Shown here in pieces: positions 22,209 through 30,564 of a DNA stretch of 40,005 bases. A program made the translations under genes and the position numbers. The notes beneath the pieces were generated by a model that saw only the letters and a list, made by a program, of their open reading frames with translations, ran no database searches and was not told the DNA's origin. Source of the stretch: CAZEGV01 sp964511645 (lineage in GTDB: Bacteria; Bacteroidota; Bacteroidia; Cytophagales; JAAEPT01); the NCBI GenBank assembly GCA_964511645.1, contig CAZEGV010000020.1, forward strand, positions 1 to 40,005, given 5' to 3'. Every line of letters starts with the position of its first letter. Position 1 is the first letter of the stretch.

Positions 22209-22840
22209 GTTTTTTTTGAGGTGGTGTTTTGTTTCATTTTCATAAGAGGAATTTTTATAAAAAAATAAAATTGTACAATTTTATCATTTTTAGTGCCTTT
22301 TTTCACCACGTTATCCAAGGCATCCGTTTGCGGGGACATCCATCTTGCTGATATTCCTATGCGATAATTATTAGTAAAAACATACTCAGAACTAATCTTT
22401 AAGGGTAACATAATGCTCGTATTTCCTTGCTCTTCGGGAAGTGTGTGTTTATTTCCGTTTGAGTCAAATGGCGTAAAGCGGAAAATACCAATGCCTGGAG
22501 ATAAAGAAATGTTGATTTTTTTCTTGCGAAGAATATTAAAATGTAAAGCGTAATTAACCGACACAAATGAGGTTTTAAAAAAATCGTTCGTAAAAGAAGG
22601 ATTCTCTGAAGAGGATTGACCTGAAAAATATCCTTTGCTCAATTCTAACTCGTTATGTAAAAAATTACCTTTGGATGTAGATAAAGAGATGTTTCCAGAC
22701 ACTCCCCACTTGGAATATTTGTTGCTTAATTCTCCTTTATAACTTACGGGGGATGGACCAAAGCTTATGTACAAGTGTTTTTCTTGTGCTTGAGTAACTA
22801 AAAAAAAGAAACACAATATGGTGATTAATATATTTTTCAT
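22202..22840 (-). CDS. Small outer-membrane beta-barrel protein
   Basis: The product is 212 residues from the ATG at 22840. The signal peptide is MKNILITILCFFFLVTQAQ, and the rest alternates in short beta-strand patterns typical of porin-like barrels (HLYISFGPSPVSYKGEL, WGVSGNISLSTSK, SFVSVNYALHFNIL, KINISLSPGIGIFRF, YRIGISARWM, VQFYFFIKIPL). No named family is recognised. The longer frame opening at 22864 would start inside the accC terminator hairpin, so the later ATG, directly after its T-run, is preferred. Expression then needs terminator read-through or a promoter inside accC. Confidence 0.75.
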   Translation of the reverse strand: MKNILITILCFFFLVTQAQEKHLYISFGPSPVSYKGELSNKYSKWGVSGNISLSTSKGNFLHNELELSKGYFSGQSSSENPSFTNDFFKTSFVSVNYALHFNILRKKKINISLSPGIGIFRFTPFDSNGNKHTLPEEQGNTSIMLPLKISSEYVFTNNYRIGISARWMSPQTDALDNVVKKGTKNDKIVQFYFFIKIPLMKMKQNTTSKKTL

Positions 22841-22869
22841 AAAAAAAACCTTGCTGATTGGCAAGGCTT
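22841..22869 (-). terminator. Intrinsic terminator of the accB-accC operon
   Basis: On the minus strand: AAGCCTTGC, loop caatca, GCAAGGTTT, then a T-run that ends directly at the ATG of the next gene (22840). The stem has 9 bp including one G-T pair. It lies 8 bases after the accC stop. Confidence 0.8.
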
Positions 22870-22877
22870 AAGTTGGT

Positions 22878-24221
22878 TTAAATTTCACTCATATCAAAGC
22901 TTTCCATAAAGCTAGTGGTAAAATCACCTGAATTAAATTGTGCGTCATCCATCAGTTTACGATGGAAGGGGATTGTTGTTTTCACTCCTTCTATGATAAA
23001 TTCATCTAATGCTCGCTTCATTCTAATTATTGCTTCTTCTCTGGTAGGAGCTCTTACAATCACTTTAGCAATCATAGAGTCGTAATTAGGCGGTATAGTG
23101 TATCCTGAATAAACGTGAGAATCTATACGTACTCCTTGCCCACCTGGGAAATGTAAGTTTGTAATTTTACCCGGTGACGGACGAAAACCATGACTAGGGT
23201 CTTCTGCATTAATCCTGCACTCGATACTATGACGAAGTGGTAATTTATCTTTTAAATCCAACTTCTCTCCTGCCGCAGCCATGATTTGTAGTTTAATCAA
23301 ATCAGAGTCTGTTACTTCTTCGGTGATTGGGTGTTCTACTTGGATACGAGTATTCATCTCCATAAAGTAGAAATCTCCGTGTTTGTCAACTAAGAATTCA
23401 ACTGTTCCTGCTCCTTCATACTTAATGGCTTTAGCTCCTTTTTTGGCAGCTTCCCCCATTTTTTTACGGATACTTGGTGTTACAAATGGTGATGGTGTTT
23501 CTTCTAGTAATTTTTGGTGACGACGTTGAATAGAACAATCTCTTTCAGAGAAGTGAGCTACTTTTCCTTTTCCGTCTCCTATTAGTTGAATTTCTATATG
23601 TCGAGGCTCTTCTATGAATTTTTCTAAATACAAATCTGAGTTAGCAAACGATGCTCTTGCTTCTTGCTTGCAGTCGTCCCATGCTTTTTGCATTTCAGAG
23701 TCTTTGGTTACTAAACGCATTCCTTTACCGCCACCACCTGCTGTGGCCTTTAAGATTACTGGGTATTTGAATTTTTTAGCTAGTTTAATCGCCTCTTTTA
23801 CTGATTCTATTAATCCGTCAGAACCTGGTATAGTAGGCACTCCTGCTTTCTGCATCGTAGCTTTAGCATTTGCTTTGTCACCCATCCCGTCAATCATCTC
23901 AGGGGAAGCTCCAATAAATTTAATATTGTACTCTCTACAAACTTGAGAAAATTCAGCATTTTCAGATAAAAACCCATAACCTGGGTGAATAGCATCTGCA
24001 TTAGTAATTTCTGCGGCAGCAATAATATTAGGAATATTTAAGTATGAGTCGGCACTTAATGGCGGACCTATACATACAGCTTCATCAGCAAACCTAACGT
24101 GTAAGCTATCTTTGTCGGCAGTAGAATATACTGCTACGGTACTTACTCCCAGCTCTTTACAAGCACGGATTACACGCATAGCGATTTCGCCTCTGTTGGC
24201 GATAAGAACTTTATTAAACAT
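22878..24221 (-). CDS. accC: Acetyl-CoA carboxylase, biotin carboxylase subunit
   Basis: This 447-residue ATP-grasp enzyme carboxylates biotin on BCCP, the first step of fatty-acid synthesis. Family motifs: KVLIANRGEIAMRVIRACKELG, HPGYGFLSENAEF, the glycine-rich ATP loop KATAGGGGKGMRLV, ERDCSIQRRHQKLLEE, FYFMEMNTRIQVEHP with the catalytic Glu/Asn/Arg set, and ECRINAEDP. Length is that of free-standing AccC. It is 30 bases downstream of accB and followed by an intrinsic terminator. Confidence 0.98.
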   Translation of the reverse strand: MFNKVLIANRGEIAMRVIRACKELGVSTVAVYSTADKDSLHVRFADEAVCIGPPLSADSYLNIPNIIAAAEITNADAIHPGYGFLSENAEFSQVCREYNIKFIGASPEMIDGMGDKANAKATMQKAGVPTIPGSDGLIESVKEAIKLAKKFKYPVILKATAGGGGKGMRLVTKDSEMQKAWDDCKQEARASFANSDLYLEKFIEEPRHIEIQLIGDGKGKVAHFSERDCSIQRRHQKLLEETPSPFVTPSIRKKMGEAAKKGAKAIKYEGAGTVEFLVDKHGDFYFMEMNTRIQVEHPITEEVTDSDLIKLQIMAAAGEKLDLKDKLPLRHSIECRINAEDPSHGFRPSPGKITNLHFPGGQGVRIDSHVYSGYTIPPNYDSMIAKVIVRAPTREEAIIRMKRALDEFIIEGVKTTIPFHRKLMDDAQFNSGDFTTSFMESFDMSEI

Positions 24222-24251
24222 AAGTAATATGTTTAGAAATGAAACAATTAA

Positions 24252-24737
24252 TTATGAAGGGTCAACCAAGAATAATGCTTGATCAAATTCTACAGGAGTA
24301 GCATCTTCTACTAAAACTTTTACAATAGTTCCCGACACTTCTGACTCAATTTCATTAAACAATTTCATTGCCTCAATGATACAAACAGTCTGACCTTTAG
24401 TTATAGACGCTCCTACTTCTGCAAATGAAGGAGTCTCAGGATTAGAAGAACGATAGAAAGTCCCTATCATTGGTGATTTAACCGTTACATATTTACTATT
24501 ATCCTCTTCTTTAACCGTAACTGGAGTTTCCTTTATTGGTGTAGTTGGAGCTACTACTTGAACTGGTGCTGCTACCATTGATGCTGCCAAAGGAGTAGCT
24601 ACTAATTGTTGTTCAATAATTTTAGGTGAAGTTTTTTTCTTTATTGACAGCTTTAAATTAGATGTCTCAAGTTTTACTTCGTCAAGTCTTTTTTTAGATA
24701 TAAAATCTATAAGGGTAATGATTTCTTGAACTTTCAT
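24252..24737 (-). CDS. accB: Acetyl-CoA carboxylase, biotin carboxyl carrier protein
   Basis: This 161-residue protein carries biotin between the carboxylase and the transferase. The N-terminal helical part (MKVQEIITLIDFISKKRLDEVKLE) is followed by an Ala/Pro/Val-rich linker (~45-80) and a biotinyl domain with the attachment motif EAMKLFNEIE, biotin Lys 125. YVTVKSPMIGTFYRSSNPETPSF is the conserved thumb segment. It is followed by accC and lies 34 bases after efp, the common bacterial order efp-accB-accC. Confidence 0.97.
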   Translation of the reverse strand: MKVQEIITLIDFISKKRLDEVKLETSNLKLSIKKKTSPKIIEQQLVATPLAASMVAAPVQVVAPTTPIKETPVTVKEEDNSKYVTVKSPMIGTFYRSSNPETPSFAEVGASITKGQTVCIIEAMKLFNEIESEVSGTIVKVLVEDATPVEFDQALFLVDPS

Positions 24738-24771
24738 TTTTTCAATAATTATAGTTTAAGATTATTTTAAA

Positions 24772-25341
24772 TTATTTATTCTTTACACGTTCTGCATAAG
24801 ATCGTGTACGTGTGTCTACTTTTATTATCTCATCAATGTTTATGAATAAAGGCACCATTATTTCTGCCCCTGTTTCTAATGTTGCAGGCTTTAATGTATT
24901 AGTTGCTGTATCTCCTTTTATCCCAGGCTCTGTATAAGTCACTTGTAGTATTACAAATGCTGGTAATTCACAATTTAATGCTTGTTCTGTTTCGGCATGA
25001 AACATGATATTGACTTCTTGACCATCTTTAATCAAATCTGCATTTGAAATAATTTTTTCTTCTAAAGAAAATTGTTCGTAAGAAGACTGATCCATAAAGT
25101 GATAACCTAAGTCATCTTTGTACAAAAATTGATGTGGTCTTGTCTCAATTCTAGCTGTTGTTACTTTCACTCCAGAATTAAATGTGTTCTCTAATACACG
25201 ACCAGTTGTAAGACTTTTTAATTTTGTACGGACAAAAGCGGCTCCCTTACCTGGTTTAACGTGCTGAAATTCAATGATTTGATACAAATCATTATTAAAC
25301 TCTAGGCATAAGCCATTTTTAAAATCTGAAGTAGAAGCCAT
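24772..25341 (-). CDS. efp: Elongation factor P
   Basis: This 189-residue protein helps ribosomes through polyproline stretches. Its KOW-like N-domain contains VKPGKGAAFVRTKLK, whose Lys 32 lies at the loop tip modified in many bacteria; two OB domains follow, ending in the FINIDEIIKVDTRTRSYAERV signature. Normal length. A -7/-33 pair lies directly upstream, between fabH and this gene, so efp-accB-accC can be transcribed apart from fabH. No epmA/epmB or earP/rhamnosyl gene is nearby. Confidence 0.97.
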   Translation of the reverse strand: MASTSDFKNGLCLEFNNDLYQIIEFQHVKPGKGAAFVRTKLKSLTTGRVLENTFNSGVKVTTARIETRPHQFLYKDDLGYHFMDQSSYEQFSLEEKIISNADLIKDGQEVNIMFHAETEQALNCELPAFVILQVTYTEPGIKGDTATNTLKPATLETGAEIMVPLFINIDEIIKVDTRTRSYAERVKNK

Positions 25342-25361
25342 GTTTTAATGTTTATTGAATT

Positions 25362-25393
25362 ATAAATATATAATGAATGAGGTTAAAAACAAA
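25362..25393 (-). promoter_or_regulatory. Internal promoter before efp-accB-accC
   Basis: On the minus strand: TTTG (25393-25390), about 20 bases, TATATTTA (25369-25362), one mismatch from TAnnTTTG. It lies just after the fabH stop; the efp leader would be about 15-20 bases. Confidence 0.5.
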
Positions 25394-25396
25394 TTC

Positions 25397-26398
25397 TTAT
25401 TTAGAATCGTACGCCCATTTCAGATATATTGACCCCCAAGTAAATCCTGCACCAAAGGCAGCAAGGATTAATTTATCTCCTTTTTTAAGCTTTTTTTCAA
25501 AATCCCACATACACAAAGGAATTGTTGCTGCCGTAGTATTTCCATAGTTTTGAATATTCATCATTACTTTCTCTTCTCCGACTCCCATTCGCCTAGCTGT
25601 AGCATCTATGATCCGTTTATTAGCTTGGTGTGGTACAAGATATTTAATATCATCTCCAGCCAAATTATGACGTTTCATCATTTCTTCAGATACATCTGCC
25701 ATATTAGAAACAGCAAATTTAAAAACCGTAGCCCCTTCTTGATGTAAATAACTTTCGTTTGACGCTAACACTTCCTCAGTAATAGGCATTTTACTACCTC
25801 CTGCCTCTATACCTAAGTAAGAAGCTCCTGATCCGTCTGCACGTAAAATATGATCTTGAATACCTAATCCATCTTCAGTTGGCTCTAGCATTACAGCACC
25901 AGCACCATCACCAAAAATAATACATGTAGCACGGTCTGTATAATCTACTATTGAAGACATCATATCTGCTCCAATAACAATTACTTTTTTGTATTTACCT
26001 GTTTCTACAAATTGTTGTCCTGTACTTAAAGCGTACAAAAAACCTGAACAAGCAGCATTAATATCAAAACTAAAAGCATTTTTTGCTCCTACCATTTCTC
26101 CTATCAAATTTGCCGTAGATGGGCAAGGATGATCAGGGGTAATAGTAGCACAGATAATCAAATCGATATCTTCTGCTTTAGTATTTGTCTTTTCTAGTAA
26201 GCCTTCTACAGCTTTACTCGCCATAAAAGAAGTTCCTTCACCTTCCTCTTTCTTTAGAATCCTACGTTCCTTAATTCCTGTCCTACTAGTTATCCACTCA
26301 TCATTAGTGTCAACCATGGTTTCTAGTTCCTTATTCGTCAGTACATACGATGGGACGTAACCATTAATCCCAGTAATTGCTGCGTTAATTTTAGTCAT
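25397..26398 (-). CDS. fabH: Beta-ketoacyl-ACP synthase III
   Basis: This 333-residue enzyme condenses acetyl-CoA with malonyl-ACP to start fatty-acid chains. Catalytic residues are visible: Cys 117 in FDINAACSGFLYAL, His in LVPHQANKRI and Asn in NYGNTTAAT. DEWITSRTGIKERRI, GDGAGAVMLEP and ILAAFGAGFTWGSIYLKW are further signatures. It follows rpmF after about 105 bases that contain a small hairpin, in the classical rpmF-fab gene order. CTG to TAA context and length support the chosen ATG. Confidence 0.97.
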   Translation of the reverse strand: MTKINAAITGINGYVPSYVLTNKELETMVDTNDEWITSRTGIKERRILKKEEGEGTSFMASKAVEGLLEKTNTKAEDIDLIICATITPDHPCPSTANLIGEMVGAKNAFSFDINAACSGFLYALSTGQQFVETGKYKKVIVIGADMMSSIVDYTDRATCIIFGDGAGAVMLEPTEDGLGIQDHILRADGSGASYLGIEAGGSKMPITEEVLASNESYLHQEGATVFKFAVSNMADVSEEMMKRHNLAGDDIKYLVPHQANKRIIDATARRMGVGEEKVMMNIQNYGNTTAATIPLCMWDFEKKLKKGDKLILAAFGAGFTWGSIYLKWAYDSK

Positions 26399-26454
26399 CC
26401 GATGAAAGTTGTTGGTTGAAAATCATACTGATAAAAAAGCTTTATATAAGAAAT

Positions 26455-26470
26455 AGGGGCAAAAGCCCCT
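26455..26470 (-). terminator. Small hairpin between rpmF and fabH
   Basis: AGGGGC-AAAA-GCCCCT forms a 6-bp stem with a four-base loop. On the minus strand it is followed only by atttctta, a weak T-run, so partial termination or an attenuator between rpmF and fabH is more likely than a full stop. On the plus strand the following gatttttctttc is richer in T but there is no gene to terminate. Confidence 0.5.
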
Positions 26471-26503
26471 GATTTTTCTTTCAATCAATATTACAAGTAC
26501 CGC

Positions 26504-26695
26504 TTACGCCAATACTTCTTTTTCTAGTACTACTTGACCTTTGTAATATAATTTACCTTCGTGCCAATGTGCTCTGTGATACAAATGCGTTTCTCCAGTT
26601 GCTGTGCAAGTTGCCAGCTGAGGTGCTACCGCTTTATAATGAGTTCTTCTCTTGTCTCTTCTCGTTTTCGAAATTTTTCGCTTAGGATGCGCCAT
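26504..26695 (-). CDS. rpmF: Ribosomal protein bL32
   Basis: This 63-residue basic protein begins AHPKRKISKTRRDKRRTHYK, followed by TCTATGETHLYHRAHW. The usual four-Cys zinc ribbon is reduced: only one Cys (C29) remains, as in zinc-independent bL32 forms. It lies between the DUF177 gene and fabH in the conserved DUF177-rpmF-fab order. Confidence 0.97.
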   Translation of the reverse strand: MAHPKRKISKTRRDKRRTHYKAVAPQLATCTATGETHLYHRAHWHEGKLYYKGQVVLEKEVLA

Positions 26696-26711
26696 TTTAC
26701 CCTATATTTTC

Positions 26712-27254
26712 TTAGTTATCAAACTTTAAATTCTTCAAGGAGTCCCACCTCGAATCGCAAATATCGTTATTTTCTTCTAAAGAACAATCATCTTCAGAAG
26801 AATAAATTAAAACTTCTTTCGCTTCGTCTTCGTCTTCATCTTTATTCTTGAATTTCGGATGTGTTTTTTTGATTGGTATTTCAATAGAAATTATTTCAAA
26901 TAACACATCTCTAAAGTCTATTGCATCTTGAGTTTTGGTAATATAAAATAGCTCATCATCTACCTCTTCTTCTGTATCGCTATACTTAAATATTATTTGC
27001 TTACTGATGTCAATTGGATGATTAAATTTTTCTAAACTACGGTCACAAACCAACCCAACAGTTCCTTTTATCTCAAAACTAGCAGTTATTCGATACTCCG
27101 TTTTATCTAAAAATAAATTAACTACACAGTTAGCACTGTGAATATCTTCATACTCCCGCTCTTCAAAAAACTGATTATCAATAACTAAAGAGTAATCATG
27201 TTTACTAAAAGACAGTCCTACTATATCAATTTTGTATGGTGTTTTTTTTTTCAT
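26712..27254 (-). CDS. DUF177 / YceD family protein
   Basis: This 180-residue acidic protein matches DUF177 through GTVGLVCDRSLEKFNHPIDISKQI (the C-x-R-x-L signature, with one Cys only), FYITKTQDAIDFRDVLFEIISIEIPIKKTHP and the closing DSRWDSLKNLKF (the D-x-R-W-x-x-L end of the family). Relatives upstream of rpmF are linked with 23S rRNA accumulation in plants and E. coli; the precise activity is unknown. It sits 17 bases before rpmF. Confidence 0.9.
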   Translation of the reverse strand: MKKKTPYKIDIVGLSFSKHDYSLVIDNQFFEEREYEDIHSANCVVNLFLDKTEYRITASFEIKGTVGLVCDRSLEKFNHPIDISKQIIFKYSDTEEEVDDELFYITKTQDAIDFRDVLFEIISIEIPIKKTHPKFKNKDEDEDEAKEVLIYSSEDDCSLEENNDICDSRWDSLKNLKFDN

Positions 27255-27261
27255 AACTCAC

Positions 27262-28320
27262 TTAATCTTGGTAAGCATTTTGTTTTTCTTCTATAAGTTC
27301 TTGATTCTTTTTGCGTGTATTAACAACATCTATAGCTGTATAAATACTCTGTAACATAGACGATGTCTCTGCAATCCCCTTGCCTGCAATGCTATAAGCC
27401 GTACCATGGTCTGGTGAGGTACGAACAACATTCAAACCTGCCGTATAGTTCACTCCTGACTCAAAGTCTATTGTTTTGAATGGAACTAATCCTTGGTCGT
27501 GATACATTGCCAAGGTAGCGTCATAATTCCTAAATTGGCTAGTACCAAAATAACCATCCGCAGGTAAAGGGTCAGACACTAAAATATTATGTTTATCTCT
27601 CAAAGTGTTAATCGCAGGAAGTATAATATCTATTTCTTCTTTGCCTAACAAACCATTCTCACCAGCATGAGGATTAAGTCCCAAAATAGCAATTTTAGGT
27701 CTCATAATTCCAAAATCTTCTTTCAATGTATTATTAAGAATAAGCGTTTTTCGAATAATTAACTCCTGAGTTATTGCAGTACTAATATCTTTTATCGGAA
27801 TATGACCTGTTATCACACCTACTCGTAACAATTCAGATGTCATAAGCATCAAGCTATCTGTTGCCCCTGATTTTTGAGTTAAATATTCTGTATGCCCAGG
27901 AAAAGAGAACTTATCACTTTGCATATTATCTTTATTAATGGGTGCAGTGACCAAGGCGTCTATTTTTTCGTCTATTAAGTCTTTTGTAGCTTTCTCAAGA
28001 GAGGCTAGTGATAATTCTCCTGATATAGAAGTAACCTTACCTGGCGTTATGTCTATGTCCTTATCAAAACAATGAAGTAAATTAACTCGCTTACGCTGAA
28101 TATCACCAACTCTCGCAATTTGATTATAATTAAATTTATTTAAGTTCAATAATTTTCTGTAAAACGCAAATACTTTTCCCGAAGCATATATAACAGGGGT
28201 ACACAATTGGGTCATTCTTGAGTCTGAAAATATTTTCATAATCAATTCTGGACCTACTCCATTAACATCTCCACAAGTGATTCCTATTACAGGTATATCT
28301 GCTGCTTTTTTTTCTAACAT
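27262..28320 (-). CDS. pdxA: 4-hydroxythreonine-4-phosphate dehydrogenase
   Basis: This 352-residue NAD-dependent enzyme of pyridoxal phosphate synthesis shows GITCGDVNGVGPELIMKIF, SLEKATKDLIDEKIDALVTAPINKDNM, FPGHTEYLTQK, GLNPHAGENGLLGKEE, MYHDQGLVPFK and VRTSPDHGTAYSIAGKG. These contain the His metal ligands of the family. It lies 7 bases before the DUF177 gene and 3 bases after the aminopeptidase gene, a common Bacteroidota arrangement with unclear functional link. Confidence 0.97.
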   Translation of the reverse strand: MLEKKAADIPVIGITCGDVNGVGPELIMKIFSDSRMTQLCTPVIYASGKVFAFYRKLLNLNKFNYNQIARVGDIQRKRVNLLHCFDKDIDITPGKVTSISGELSLASLEKATKDLIDEKIDALVTAPINKDNMQSDKFSFPGHTEYLTQKSGATDSLMLMTSELLRVGVITGHIPIKDISTAITQELIIRKTLILNNTLKEDFGIMRPKIAILGLNPHAGENGLLGKEEIDIILPAINTLRDKHNILVSDPLPADGYFGTSQFRNYDATLAMYHDQGLVPFKTIDFESGVNYTAGLNVVRTSPDHGTAYSIAGKGIAETSSMLQSIYTAIDVVNTRKKNQELIEEKQNAYQD

Positions 28321-28323
28321 AAT

Positions 28324-29715
28324 TTAATTCTCTTTTATATAATGGTACAACAATCGTACCCCAACGCCAGTTCCTCCTTTGGTACGGTATGCACTATCAC
28401 TACTAATGAATGCTGGTCCTGCAATATCTAAATGCAACCAATTATAATCAACAAAATGTTCAAGAAATTTACCCGCAGTAATAGCTCCTGCTACGCCCCC
28501 TATATTTTTCAGGTCTGCAATTGGAGATTTAATTTCTTCTCCATACTCCTCCCATAAAGGTAACTCTACCAATCTCTCATGGCTATACTGCCCCGATTTC
28601 TCTATTTTGTTTTTTGTTTGCTGAGAAGCATTACCCATATATACAATCCCATGCTCTCCTACTGCTCTCAATGCTGCACCTGTCAATGTTGCTATGTCTA
28701 TTACTAATAATGGATCGAACCGTTTTACATAGCTCAAAGCATCCGCCAATACTAATCGACCTTCTGCATCTGTGTTCATTACCTCTACAGTTGTACCGCT
28801 ATGCATCGTAATCACATCCCCCGGAGCTACAGCGTTCCCGCCAGGTCTATTATCTGTAATAGGAATAAGTCCTATTACATTTTTCTTAACATCATTTAAT
28901 GCCAATGACAAAACAGAACCAACTACAGTAGCAGCTCCTCCCATATCACATTTCATAATGTCCATAGAATTTTCTGTTGGTTTTAAACTTAAACCTCCAG
29001 TATCATATACAATCCCTTTACCTACTAGGGCTATCGGGTTTTTCTGTTTCTTATTGTTATTATATTTTAACACCACAAAATACGGTTCGTCCAAACTACC
29101 TTGATTAACAGCTAACAAGCCTCCCATCTTTAAAGCTTGAATTTGTTTGTACTCAAGTACTTCTACCTCAACACTTGTCTTAGAGAATGTTTTCTTTATT
29201 TCTTTTACAAAAGTCGTACTATTCAAGTGACTCAAGGGAAGATTTACCAAATTACGAGTAAGCACTACTGATCTACAAATATTTAATATTTCTTTTCTAT
29301 CTCCTGTAGGCAACACTTCGTTAGAAATATGTACGGTATGAATATTTTCTTCTTGCTTGCTTTTTAATAATGCAGGGCTGTAAGCACCTAATAACAATCC
29401 TTCTACAAATGCCTTAACGTACTCCGTACTTAAACCACCTAAAACATGTAAAGATAGTGATGTATTTGTCTTTATCTCTTTTAATCGTTTTGCCATCTGA
29501 CTGCCCGAAACTCGTGCCTTCTCAAGATTACTTGTATCTATTTTGAAACAATAATATGTTTCTGTAAGTGTATGATAATAAGTAAAGTCTTGGTTTTTGT
29601 TTGTCAAGTCTTTTAAATACTTCTTCGACAATAGATTTGTAGTTTTTGGTAAAGATTCAAAAAGCATAATTTGATGCTTTTCAACTGTTTTATTTTTACT
29701 TATAAGTATCCCCAT
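28324..29715 (-). CDS. Leucyl aminopeptidase family (M17)
   Basis: This 463-residue cytosolic metalloaminopeptidase has a variable N-terminal domain of ~150 residues followed by the M17 catalytic domain. LVGKGIVYDTGGLSLKPTENSMDIMKCDMGGAATVVG contains the metal-binding Lys/Asp residues, and NTDAEGRLVLADALSY is the family signature with Asp, Glu and Arg. IATLTGAALRAVGEHGIVYMGN follows. Two Zn or Mn ions are expected. It heads the operon continuing to pdxA, DUF177, rpmF and fabH; it is divergent from rsmA with 60 bases between the two starts. Confidence 0.93.
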   Translation of the reverse strand: MGILISKNKTVEKHQIMLFESLPKTTNLLSKKYLKDLTNKNQDFTYYHTLTETYYCFKIDTSNLEKARVSGSQMAKRLKEIKTNTSLSLHVLGGLSTEYVKAFVEGLLLGAYSPALLKSKQEENIHTVHISNEVLPTGDRKEILNICRSVVLTRNLVNLPLSHLNSTTFVKEIKKTFSKTSVEVEVLEYKQIQALKMGGLLAVNQGSLDEPYFVVLKYNNNKKQKNPIALVGKGIVYDTGGLSLKPTENSMDIMKCDMGGAATVVGSVLSLALNDVKKNVIGLIPITDNRPGGNAVAPGDVITMHSGTTVEVMNTDAEGRLVLADALSYVKRFDPLLVIDIATLTGAALRAVGEHGIVYMGNASQQTKNKIEKSGQYSHERLVELPLWEEYGEEIKSPIADLKNIGGVAGAITAGKFLEHFVDYNWLHLDIAGPAFISSDSAYRTKGGTGVGVRLLYHYIKEN

Positions 29716-29737
29716 ATTTCAAAATATTATAACTTCG

Positions 29738-29770
29738 TTTGTATAATTGGCTAAATATATCACTATTTTG
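29738..29770 (+). promoter_or_regulatory. Possible promoter of rsmA
   Basis: TTTG at 29738-29741, 22 bases, then TATTTTG at 29764-29770, one base shorter than the TAnnTTTG consensus. Transcription would begin within a few bases of the ATG at 29776, giving a nearly leaderless mRNA. Confidence 0.35.
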
Positions 29771-29775
29771 CGATT

Positions 29776-30558
29776 ATGGACAGAGTAAGAGCTAAGAAAA
29801 GTTTAGGACAGCATTTTTTAAAGGATTTAAACATTGCTAGACAAATTGCAGAATCACTACAATTAAGTACTTCTTCTAATGTAGTAGAAGTAGGTCCTGG
29901 AATGGGAGTACTTACTCAGTTTTTACTCCCACAAAAAGGCATTAACCTTTTTGTGGCGGAGATAGACCGTGATTCTGTTGCTTATCTTAATAAACATTTC
30001 CCAATGTTAGCAGGAAAAATATTAGACGGCGATTTTTTACACATGAATTTATCCGAAACGTTCAACAATGAACCCTATGCCATTATAGGTAATTTCCCTT
30101 ATAATATATCTTCTCAAATTTTCTTTAATGCTTTTGACAATCGTGATAAAGTAACAGAAGTAGTAGGAATGGTACAAAAAGAAGTAGCGGCAAGAATCGC
30201 TGCTCCTCATGGAAGTAAAACTTATGGTATTCTCAGTGTTTTGTTACAAGCGTTTTATGATGTAGAATATTTATTTACGGTAGGTCCAGAAGTGTTCACT
30301 CCACCACCCAAAGTACAATCTGGTGTATTTAGGATGACTAGAAACCAAGTACAGAAATTAGACTGTGACGAAAAATTATTTGTAAGAGTTGTAAAACAAG
30401 GGTTTAATAACCGTAGAAAAACATTGAGAAATGCACTAAAACCCTTAAATTTACATGAAGACCTAAGACAAGACCCTGTACTAAGCCTCCGTGCAGAGCA
30501 ACTGTCTACGCAAGATTTTCAAAAATTAACATTAAAAATACAACAATACTCTCAATAA
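29776..30558 (+). CDS. rsmA: 16S rRNA dimethyladenosine transferase
   Basis: This 260-residue enzyme (KsgA) dimethylates A1518 and A1519 of 16S rRNA using SAM. Motifs are KKSLGQHFLKDLNIARQIAE at the N-terminus, the SAM site VVEVGPGMGVLTQFLL, the catalytic IIGNFPYNISSQI (N-F-P-Y in place of N-L-P-Y) and FTPPPKVQSGVFRMT. The start is fixed by the distance to KKSLGQ. It begins a plus-strand operon with mgtE (6 bases on) and a hydroxyacid dehydrogenase. Confidence 0.97.
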   Translation: MDRVRAKKSLGQHFLKDLNIARQIAESLQLSTSSNVVEVGPGMGVLTQFLLPQKGINLFVAEIDRDSVAYLNKHFPMLAGKILDGDFLHMNLSETFNNEPYAIIGNFPYNISSQIFFNAFDNRDKVTEVVGMVQKEVAARIAAPHGSKTYGILSVLLQAFYDVEYLFTVGPEVFTPPPKVQSGVFRMTRNQVQKLDCDEKLFVRVVKQGFNNRRKTLRNALKPLNLHEDLRQDPVLSLRAEQLSTQDFQKLTLKIQQYSQ

Positions 30559-30564
30559 TATAAT

